Origin: Firmicutes bacterium AM55-24TS
Lineage (GTDB): Bacteria > Bacillota > Clostridia > UBA1381
Direction: 5' to 3'
Length of the DNA: 64,000 nucleotides
NCBI GenBank assembly: GCA_003460745.1
Contig: QTVU01000001.1
Coordinates: forward strand, 62,001 to 126,000
Shown here: positions 9,676 to 16,500 of the stretch, piece by piece
How the letters are laid out: each line of letters begins with the position of its first letter
Numbering within the stretch: position 1 is the stretch's first letter
Position numbers and translations under genes: made by a program
The notes under the pieces: model-generated
Told to the model about the DNA's origin: nothing
What the model saw: the letters and a program-made list of their open reading frames with translations, nothing else
The model's database searches: none

Positions 9676-10319
9676 CAGACAAAACAGAATTAATTAAACG
9701 ATACATATTTTTACTTGCGGGACTTTTCGTCAACGGACTCGGCGTAAGTTTTATCACAAAAGCCGGACTCGGTACTTCACCGATTACAAGTATCCCCTAC
9801 ACTCTAAGTCTTGGTTTTACGCCGACAGTCGGAATGTTTACGTTGGTTTTTAATATTTTTCTTATAATTCTTCAAGTAATTCTTTTAAGACGTAATTTTC
9901 AACTTCAAAACTTGTTGCAGCTGCCGATTATCGCATTGTTTTCATTCTTTATTGACTTAACAATGTCATTGCTCGGATTTATTCAACCGGAAACTTATCT
10001 TTTAAAGGTCATATCACTTGTAATCGGTTGCTTAATACTTGGTTTTGGAGTGTTTATGGAAATGGTCGCAAACGTTGCAATGTTACCGGGTGAGGCAACC
10101 GTCAGAGCGGTTTCTGATGTGTTCAGTACCGATTTCGGTAAAACCAAAATCGCATTCGATTCGTCTATGACAGTAATTGCGGCAATTTTATCGTTTATAA
10201 TGTTCAAACACCTTGACGGCGTCCGCGAAGGAACTATCGTTGCCGCTATTCTTGTAGGCTTTATCGCAAGACTTTTCAAAAAACATATCGGCGGAATAGA
10301 AAAAATACTTATTTCTTGA
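9672..10319 (+). CDS. YczE/YitT-like integral membrane protein (DUF6198 type)
   Basis: 215 residues, about five or six hydrophobic segments. The opening RYIFLLAGLFVNGLGVSFITKAGLGTSPIT is the hallmark of the YczE-like family, in which GLGTSPI lies after the first membrane segment. The central GFGVFMEMVANVAMLPGEA motif is also characteristic, and the protein ends in a short basic tail. The start is GTG at 9672, overlapping the MarR stop, with GGAGG ten bases upstream. Family members are uncharacterised; a transporter or permease role is often assumed. Coupling to a MarR regulator suggests a small-molecule response such as export (inference). Confidence 0.82.
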   Translation: MTDKTELIKRYIFLLAGLFVNGLGVSFITKAGLGTSPITSIPYTLSLGFTPTVGMFTLVFNIFLIILQVILLRRNFQLQNLLQLPIIALFSFFIDLTMSLLGFIQPETYLLKVISLVIGCLILGFGVFMEMVANVAMLPGEATVRAVSDVFSTDFGKTKIAFDSSMTVIAAILSFIMFKHLDGVREGTIVAAILVGFIARLFKKHIGGIEKILIS

Positions 10320-10327
10320 TTTTAGTC

Positions 10328-10356
10328 TTGACATTAGAAGATATTTATGGTATTAT
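10328..10356 (+). promoter_or_regulatory. Promoter of tRNA-Leu
   Basis: TTGACA (10328-10333), 17 bp, TATTAT (10351-10356), with TATAAT also readable at 10354-10359. The tRNA begins 14 bp downstream. Confidence 0.7.
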
Positions 10357-10369
10357 AATTAGGTAATTT

Positions 10370-10456
10370 GCCGATGTGGTGGAATTGGCAGACGCGCGGG
10401 ACTCAAAATCCCGTGATGGCAACATCGTGTGGGTTCGACCCCCACCATCGGCACCA
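10370..10456 (+). tRNA. tRNA-Leu (anticodon CAA)
   Basis: Acceptor arms GCCGATG and CATCGGC pair perfectly, the discriminator is A and CCA is encoded. The anticodon stem CGGGA/TCCCG encloses the loop CTCAAAA, so the anticodon is CAA (10404-10406), reading TTG. It has a long variable arm, as expected for leucine, and T-loop GGGTTCGACCCC. The 3' half from the anticodon loop onward is duplicated at 13274-13329, so the present 3' half was delivered by the integrated element. Confidence 0.97.
10401..10456 (+). repeat. Left attachment repeat (attL) inside tRNA-Leu
   Basis: 56 bp running from the anticodon loop to CCA of tRNA-Leu. It matches 13274-13329 at 55 of 56 positions (A at 10421 against G at 13294). 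Tyrosine recombinases of mobile elements commonly use tRNA 3' halves as target. Confidence 0.9.
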
Positions 10457-10464
10457 AATTTCCT

Positions 10465-10669
10465 ATATACGGCTTCCGGTTGAGGAGGTAGCCGAGAGGG
10501 CATAGAAGTACCGCAGAAACGGTACAAGCTATGTCTTACGGCATTCCGTATATCGGAGTATAGCACAGGTGATACAAAAGCTTTCGAGGGCATTTTAATA
10601 TCACAAACACAGGGGACAGCCTAAAGAGCCGATAGCGCCAACTGTCGGCTTGTCTGTTCTCCCAACAAT
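10465..10669 (+). ncRNA. Candidate structured RNA adjoining the tRNA
   Basis: No coding region is seen, but several helices can be drawn. Outer ATATACGG/CCGTATAT pairs 10465-10472 with 10546-10553. Inner GGCATAG/CTATGTC and GTACCG/CGGTAC enclose CAGAAA. GTGATA/TATCAC pairs 10569-10574 with 10599-10604. AGCCGATAG/CTGTCGGCT pairs 10627-10635 with 10642-10650, inside a GGGACAG/CTGTTCTCC outer helix. It could be co-transcribed from the tRNA promoter, and transcription may end at the T7 run 10814-10820. I do not recognise the family. Confidence 0.45.
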
Positions 10670-10841
10670 AGGCGTACACAGAGAACACAACCAACCCAGA
10701 TAGATTTTAAAGAGTACATACTGTATTGCTCTTGACGGCTTTGCAACCTTGTCCCATAGGCAAAAGCAAGTTACCGAACAGACTTTATAGCGTCGGCTCT
10801 GTCAGACCCGCCGTTTTTTTCTTAAAAAAGGGCGCACAAAA

Positions 10842-10885
10842 AAAACTATTAAACTGTTGATTTTCTAATAGTTTTCGTGTATAAT
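10842..10885 (+). promoter_or_regulatory. Promoter with inverted repeat upstream of the XRE gene
   Basis: TTGATT (10857-10862), 17 bp, TATAAT (10880-10885). An inverted repeat AAAACTATTA / TAATAGTTTT (10842-10851 and 10866-10875) straddles the -35 and could be the XRE repressor's operator. The predicted leader to the ATG at 11095 is about 200 nt. Confidence 0.6.
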
Positions 10886-10953
10886 TTATATCAGCGAAAA
10901 CATAAAGAACACAAAAACTGAATACTTCGGAGTGTTACCGATATAAGAAAAAT

Positions 10954-11065
10954 GTTACACTTTTCGACTTGATTTGTCAAGTAGTGTAACGCATTTGTAA
11001 CATAAGGCAAGTTTGAATTTACCCTTTTAAGGGAAATTTAAAAAGCAATGTTACGCATTTGTAAT
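10954..11065 (+). promoter_or_regulatory. Leader hairpin and two TGTWAC-N5-TGTAAY boxes
   Basis: Arms GTTACACT (10954-10961) and AGTGTAAC (10983-10990), with inner ACTTGA/TCAAGT and a TTTG loop, form a bulged hairpin. Overlapping and downstream are TGTAACGCATTTGTAAC (10985-11001) and TGTTACGCATTTGTAAT (11049-11065). Both fit TGTWAH-N5-TGTWAH and nearly equal the chromosomal box at 6357-6373. Confidence 0.5.
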
Positions 11066-11094
11066 ATAATTTTTCTTGTGGAGGTAATTTTTTT

Positions 11095-11411
11095 ATGGGA
11101 AAAATCAGAAACAGAAAGAAATGGCTTGCCGAGCCTACGAAGTTTCATAGGGTTTAAAACTTGCACGAACAAAACATAGAGGGTTTACGCAGAAAGCAGT
11201 GTCGGAAGCGACAGGAGTGCCACGTCCGCGTATTTCAGAGTACGAAACAGGTGCGAAAATACCAAGCCCAAAAACTTTGGATAAACTTTTAAGGTATTAC
11301 CTTGATGTAAGGCTTATATCTTTTTATGAGTATCCGAGAATTAAATCAGATTGGTCTGAAGCCGTAAGAGATAAGCACATTGCCAACTTCCCGTATATGA
11401 AAGATTGTTGA
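11095..11411 (+). pseudogene. Small XRE-family HTH regulator, frameshifted
   Basis: Probable element repressor or immunity regulator. The true start is ATG 11095 (MGKIRNRKKWLAEP), with TGGAGG at 11079-11084. The frame runs into a stop at the end of TKFHRV. One added base at the GGG near 11153-11155 joins it to LKLARTKHRGFTQKAVSEATGV and PRPRISEYETGAKIPSPKTL, a typical XRE helix-turn-helix, then a short C-terminal tail ending at 11411. The joined product would be about 105 residues. Without the correction only a 70-residue in-frame ATG remnant (11199) remains, and it lacks the first helices. It is transcribed divergently from nothing and convergently with the integrase. Confidence 0.75.
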
Positions 11412-11543
11412 CTACTGCGGTAGTAAGTGGTATAATAAACGTATGGCAAGCATTATGCTTAACACGTGTAAAAGGTCTGAAATTCAGCAAGTCCACTATC
11501 AAAACTACTGAATAAAAAAAGCACACCGAAGTGTGTTTTTTTT
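11408..11543 (+). ncRNA. Possible ~100-nt transcript with own promoter and terminator
   Basis: TTGACT (11408-11413), exactly 17 bp, TATAAT (11431-11436) overlaps the XRE stop codon. ACTAC/GTAGT forms a small inverted repeat in the spacer. The transcript would run from about 11443 to the terminator at 11514-11543. It includes a 22-codon reading frame (ATG 11443, stop 11511) with no ribosome site, so a small RNA seems likelier than a peptide. It runs convergent to the integrase. Confidence 0.35.
11514..11543. terminator. Bidirectional terminator between XRE and integrase
   Basis: GCACAC / GTGTGT stem with a CGAA loop, flanked by A7 on the left and T8 on the right, so it can end transcription from both the convergent XRE side and the integrase. 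Confidence 0.9.
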
Positions 11544-12426
11544 ATGCAAAGGATTGCTCAAGCTGTTTAGTAGCCTTGAGAAAGTCTGTTTCGTCTATGC
11601 TATCGTAAATGTTAAGTGTTATTTGTACGTCTGCGTGTCCGAGCCAAGCAGAAACAACCTTGATAGGAATACCCGAACGGAGTGCAGTGTGGGCGAACGT
11701 GTGGCGCAGGACGTGAAAGCCCAACGGCTCATAAATGCCGATAGTTTCAAGATACCAGTGCCAGTTGTCAAGTACAGTACGATAAGAGATAGGACGACCT
11801 AAAGTGTTTGTAAAAACCATTTCAGAGCCTTTGGCGCGCCGTCTGCGCTTTGTAAGCAGAGTAAGCAACTCACCATACAAGGGAATCTGCCGGCAACCGT
11901 GCGCCGTTTTTACAGCTTGTAGTTCCCCCTTATAGTCTGTATGCTCGATACGCAAAACACCATTGAAGAAGTCAACATCAGACCACCTCAAGGCGATAAG
12001 CTCCCCCACCCTACACCCTGTAAAAAGTAAAGCTTTATAAAAGTCACCGTAAAACGTGAGATAAGAATTTTTTAAAAACCTGTTTATCTCATCGGAACGT
12101 AAAGGCTTTATTTTTTTCGGCTGTTTTTTTGGGAGATCTAAGTCCTCAAGCATAGACAAATTTTTAACCAAACCCAAAGATCGAGCCTTTTTTAAACTCT
12201 GCCGAACAAGTGTAAGCATATGCTTGATAGTAGACAACTTCAAACCGTCAACAACCATATTATTAATTAACTTCTGAATGTCTGAATTACTTAATTTTTT
12301 CAAAGACTTGTCACAAGTCACATGTGTAGCATATTGTAAATAGCTGTCGTATGTAGACTTCTTGACCATAACTTTTTTGTAGGTTTCAAGCCATTCGTAA
12401 ACCCACTCATTTAATCTTTTTTTCAT
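11542..12426 (-). CDS. int: Tyrosine recombinase (phage-type integrase)
   Basis: Site-specific recombinase expected to integrate and excise the element at tRNA-Leu. It is 294 residues and apparently complete. The N-terminal SAM-like core-binding domain covers about 1-100 (WVYEWLETYKKVMVKKSTYD) and the catalytic domain about 105-290. Visible catalytic residues are the first Arg in FTGCRVGELIALRW, HVLRHTF (His and second Arg), WLGHADVQ (His) and the nucleophile Tyr in TLNIYDSID. The arm-binding zinc ribbon of longer integrases is absent. The ATG at 12426 has GAGGTGAT upstream. Basic residues RRRRAKG lie in the beta-hairpin. It is the only intact recognisable enzyme in the element, and its position away from attL is unusual for a tRNA-integrating phage. 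Confidence 0.93.
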   Translation of the reverse strand: MKKRLNEWVYEWLETYKKVMVKKSTYDSYLQYATHVTCDKSLKKLSNSDIQKLINNMVVDGLKLSTIKHMLTLVRQSLKKARSLGLVKNLSMLEDLDLPKKQPKKIKPLRSDEINRFLKNSYLTFYGDFYKALLFTGCRVGELIALRWSDVDFFNGVLRIEHTDYKGELQAVKTAHGCRQIPLYGELLTLLTKRRRRAKGSEMVFTNTLGRPISYRTVLDNWHWYLETIGIYEPLGFHVLRHTFAHTALRSGIPIKVVSAWLGHADVQITLNIYDSIDETDFLKATKQLEQSFA

Positions 12427-12469
12427 GAAATCACCTCAAGCAAAATTATAACATAGTCCGACAAAGGGG

Positions 12470-13030
12470 ACACAAAACAGATAAAACAGTTTAAGAGTTT
12501 CGCTCCGCTCGCGCAGGCGAGCCGCACGAGTGCGCGGCTCTGTCTGCACGTCGCTCCGCTTCCCGCTTGGCGCGGCGCAACCTCGCCCACTGCGCTCGTC
12601 TGCGTCGCACTGGCGCTTGTGTAGCGCTTAGGGGAAGTCTTGCTGTGTCGAAGGCTTGCCCTGTGCCGTGAGCGTATGCTCCGTGGAAAGTCTGTCTTAG
12701 CCGTCCGCCGAAAAAGCAACCACGAAGCCTGCCTTGCAGGAAATAAAGGGATATTTATTGTAATTGGTTTTCGGCGCAATATTGCTTGAAAACCAACTAC
12801 GAGGCAAGCAATAAATATACCTTTATTTTGCTTGCTTTTTAGGCTGTTTCTGCCCGCCCGTTTGGGGTGTATCTGCCACCGCTTGAGGTGTGGCTGTCGC
12901 TTTCCGCTTGCCTTGCACGTTGCGCACGGCTCGCTTGCGTAGTTCCTCCCCGACCACCACCCCTTTTTGACCGTCAAGGGGCGGAGAAAGTCTTTTAAAG
13001 GTAACTTAGTTCCTCCGCCCCTCGTCGGCC
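12470..13030. other. GC-rich non-coding block with large inverted repeats
   Basis: Base composition differs sharply from the neighbours. A nested inverted repeat spans 12745-12824: outer AAAGGGATATTTATTG / CAATAAATATACCTTT and inner TTGGTTTTC / GAAAACCAA. A second hairpin AGGGGCGGAG / CTCCGCCCCT lies at 12977-13022. On the minus strand an open frame 12823-13005 ends in a plausible basic tail (GEELRKRAVRNVQGKRKA, later GGQKQPKKQAK) without a good start, perhaps the relic 3' end of a gene. The longer minus-strand frame over 12423-12977 has no protein character. An origin of transfer or replication is possible but unproven. Confidence 0.5.
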
Positions 13031-13034
13031 AAAA

Positions 13035-13247
13035 TTACCGTAGCCGAGAATGTTTCGCAGAGTATTTGGTATTAATTCCGTTTACATAGTTCAAAACATC
13101 ATATAAAGCCTTGAGTTGACCCTCTTTGTGTCCTTGCACAAAAGAATAATTGTGTAGTTCACTTTCTTGTGGAGTAGTCTTTTTTACTCTCTCAATTTCG
13201 TGGATAAGATAAGCGATTAGATCCTTTTTTAATAAAATATCTTTCAT
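13035..13247 (-). CDS. Small hypothetical protein of the integrated element
   Basis: 70 residues, MKDILLKKDLIAYLIHEIER onward, with a C-terminal basic end (KYSAKHSRLR). The ATG at 13247 is chosen because GGAGGT lies eleven bases upstream; the frame continues further upstream only through the attachment repeat. It is predicted helical and soluble, with an amphipathic HEIERVKKTTPQESELHNYS centre. It has no cysteines and no membrane segment. It is the gene nearest the right attachment site and points inward, where small excisionase-like or accessory proteins are sometimes found, but no HTH is evident. Function unknown. Confidence 0.7.
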   Translation of the reverse strand: MKDILLKKDLIAYLIHEIERVKKTTPQESELHNYSFVQGHKEGQLKALYDVLNYVNGINTKYSAKHSRLR

Positions 13248-13273
13248 TTTTTCAAACCTCCAAACCACAGGGA

Positions 13274-13329
13274 ACTCAAAATCCCGTGATGGCGACATCG
13301 TGTGGGTTCGACCCCCACCATCGGCACCA
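13274..13329 (+). repeat. Right attachment repeat (attR), tRNA-Leu 3' half copy
   Basis: Copy of the tRNA-Leu 3' half, 55/56 identical to 10401-10456, not preceded by a 5' half and therefore not a functional tRNA. It marks the original chromosomal end of the tRNA gene. Confidence 0.9.
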
Positions 13330-13330
13330 C

Positions 13331-13365
13331 AAACCTTGTAAGCAGTAATGTTTACAAGGTTTTTC
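13331..13365 (+). terminator. Displaced terminator of tRNA-Leu
   Basis: AACCTTGTAA / TTTACAAGGTT stem and T run directly after the attR copy of CCA. It is probably the original tRNA-Leu terminator, separated from its promoter by the insertion. Confidence 0.8.
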
Positions 13366-13516
13366 TTTTATTCCGACAGAATGTTTGCAAACAAAATTCG
13401 CCTGCAAAATTGTATAGGCTGCTACATACTATATCAGACGTTAAATCCCTAATCAAAATCACTGTGGCAATAACCCCACTCACATATTCATCTTTATTTT
13501 GAATACCCCAAAACAA

Positions 13517-13548
13517 AAAAGAAGAACCAAACTAATGGTTCTTCTTTT
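13517..13548. terminator. Terminator downstream of the SLH gene
   Basis: AAAAGAAGAACC / GGTTCTTCTTTT stem, followed by a T run on either strand, 16 bp beyond the stop of the minus-strand SLH gene. Nothing else is seen between 13366 and 13516. Confidence 0.88.
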
Positions 13549-13564
13549 AAATTGTTATTCTTTT

Positions 13565-16500
13565 TTAATACTCGCAAGCCGCAAGAAGTATATCATTATA
13601 TGCCCAATGTGTTTCAAGAACATCACTGAACGGGCAAGTTAATTTTTCAAGAATTTCAGGAGTCATTTTTCTATCAGTAATTCTGTTGATAATCGCGACT
13701 GCTTCACTTCTTGTAAGCTTATTATCAGGCAAGAATTCATCATTCTCATAACCCGTAACAATTCCCTTTTCTGCCAAGGCATTTATATACTTTTTACACC
13801 AATCAAGTCTTGCAATATCGGTAAATTTATCTTCGCCGTCCAACGGTTCAATATTAATATATCTTGCGATTATAGACGCAAATTCTGCTCTTGAAATCAT
13901 ATCTTCCGGACGGCATAAGCTATTTTCATCACCCGAAATATAATTCTTTTCTACTGCGAAATTGATATAATTCTGATACCATGTACCATCGTGTACATCG
14001 CTGAACTTATTAGCATATATCTTATTTACATCAAAGTCACCGTCAAGCACCGTCAATATCTTCGCCACTTCCGCACGAGTAATTGTATTATCCGGTCTGA
14101 ATTGTACCACGCCGTTTTCTTCATAACCGCTTATATACGGTTCATGCTTGGTTATCGGCATTTCCGTTGGATTTGGTGTTTGATTTCCGTCATTCGGTTT
14201 AGGCGAATTCGTCGGTTCAACAGTCGTTATTGGTGTTTCGGTCGGAGTCGGTGTAGGAGTAGCTGATGATCCTTTATTTCCGCCGCTTGATCTCTTCTTT
14301 GTTATCGTTACATAATACTTATGTTCTACACCATATTTATTTTTCACTGTGTAGACAACAGGATTTTTTTCTGAATCTGTAAAGTCCTGCGCACCTTTTG
14401 GCGAATAATCGTCACCATGTATTTGCAAAACAGGTTCAACACTGTTAAGCTTTGCACTTGACTTCAACACCAATTTTACATTATCGTCTTCATACTCTGT
14501 TTCACCGTACTGTCCGTCAACAGTCAAGCTCTCCAAATACGGATCATCACCAACACGTTCAATATGTACCGTATAAGTTACATCTTCATCGGCTGCCGAT
14601 GAAAGCGTATACTTAACAGGATTGTCCAAATTGCTGAAATCCTGCGCGGTATCGGCACTCGGTGATATTTCATCAGCGTCAAACGTGATTTGCGGTGTCA
14701 CAGATGATAAATCATAGATATACGGTGATGATATATATATATCCGTACCATCTATCTTCGTTTCACCCTCTTGCACATCAGGCAATGTAAATTCAGTTAT
14801 CTTACGAGTCGTACGTCTTGGAACTGTGATTTTTGTTTCACTTGAATAATTTGTATCAAAACCATCTATAACAAATTCAATTCTGTATTCCTGCTCACTT
14901 TCAGTATTGTAGTTAGTAGGAATATTAAGAGTTGCTGTTGCTGATTTATCTTCAAATGAAATTGTTTTTCCTTCTATCTTTGCACCACCGCTTATAGGCA
15001 CTGCATACACCTTTACATCTTCAAAGAATATACCGTTCAAGCCTACTGTTACAAGTCCGCCCTTAAACGTTACCGGTGAAGTATAACTCACCTCGTTAAT
15101 AGTAGGTTTACCATCTCTTGAAATATGTACAGTGTATTCTCTGTCCACATCATCCGCCGCCGATACCTTGTATACAAGTGACTTTGTTTCGTTATCAAAG
15201 TTCTGCTCCCCTTCCGGCGCATAACTGTCACCGTCAATTCTGAGATTCGGTGTAAGCTTGCTTATGTCAGTATCATACTGCACTTTTACATAAACATCCT
15301 TATCCTGTATATCAGCACTGCCAACTTGATTTTGAACATAGAAATTAGTTATAGTCCTCGTCTTACGTCTCGGAACTGTAACGGTTTTTAGCGGAACATA
15401 CGATACATTTTCAAATCCGTCAACATCAAATACCAATGTATAATTCTTTGAATTTTCAGTATCATCATTTTCAGGCATTGTTATACTTGCAGACGCACTT
15501 CTGAAACCGTCCGTTACATCGCCGACAACTACATCATGGCATTCAATCTTGCTATTTCCGTCCTCCGATACGGCATAAACTTTCATACTTTCGTTGAAAA
15601 TACCTGACATTTCAACCTTAACATCACTGCCCTTAAATGTTTCGGGAGCATTTGAAACCGATACACTTGTTATTGTCGGCATACCCGAACGCTTAACTGT
15701 TACAGTATATGTTTTTGAAACACCTCCGTCACCTGTCACGGTATATTGTACAGGATTTGTGAAATCCTGTGTTCCCTTTGGTGTGTAATCCTTACCGTCT
15801 ATATCAACTTTAGGCGTCAACGCCGTTAAATCAGTCGTATAAGGCATATACAACGTGATTGTATTGTCGTCATCATTGATTTCGGCGTCCTTAGTCTGGT
15901 TGTTAATTCTAAAGCCTGTAATTCTACAGCTTTCTTTACGCGGTACTGTAACAATTCCCGACAGACCGATTTGCTGTTCTCTGCCGTTAATCGTTATTTT
16001 AAAGTCATATTTCTTATCCTCACTTGTATCATTTTGAGGTAATGTAACTTTACCGATTGCATGACCTCCGTAGCCGTCATATTCAAGCATTACCTTTTGA
16101 GTTTCTCCGTCACCGCGAGGTACTGCAACAACCTCCATTGTATCCTTAACCTCATCATCTCTTAAATACGGTATAAACTGACCTGTTATATCAACTGTTA
16201 TATCAGTATCATTAAATGTTTTAGGTTGATTTATGTTTACGTTGTTTACCTTTGCAACGCCTTCTCTCAATACATTGATTTGATATACATTTTTTGTTCC
16301 GTCCTCTGCAATGACGGTGTATTCTTTTGTACTGTTCAAATCCTGTGCGTCTGTAGGTGTATATGATACACCTGTATGACTTACTTTAGGTATTACATTG
16401 TTTAAATTCGTGTTGTACGGTACATACAAGTACAACTTATTTCCGTTTCTTGAAATTTCACTTTGGTTTTCCGAAACAACAAAATCTGTCAATTCTTTTC

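Larger units (their letters stand above)
10401..13329. mobile_element. 2.87-kb mini integrative element in tRNA-Leu(CAA)
   Basis: Bounded by 56-bp direct repeats of the tRNA 3' half, with a repeat-to-repeat period of 2,873 bp. It contains a complete tyrosine recombinase, a small XRE regulator, a structured non-coding region after the tRNA, a GC-rich block with large inverted repeats, and a 70-residue protein. No relaxase, replication protein, capsid or obvious cargo is present, so it is either a decayed prophage/ICE or a satellite mobilised in trans. The tRNA's original terminator now lies beyond the right repeat at 13331-13365, as expected for insertion. Confidence 0.85.

Noticed and set aside
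10345..10593. Minus-strand frame over the tRNA and the region behind it
   Set aside because: It runs through the tRNA gene and has no ribosome site.
12423..12977. 184-codon minus-strand frame upstream of the integrase
   Set aside because: Composition-driven open frame over a GC-rich inverted-repeat region; no ribosome site, improbable residue composition, and it overlaps structured DNA.
13274..13329. Second tRNA-Leu
   Set aside because: Only the 3' half is present, with no 5' acceptor strand or D arm; it is the right attachment repeat.
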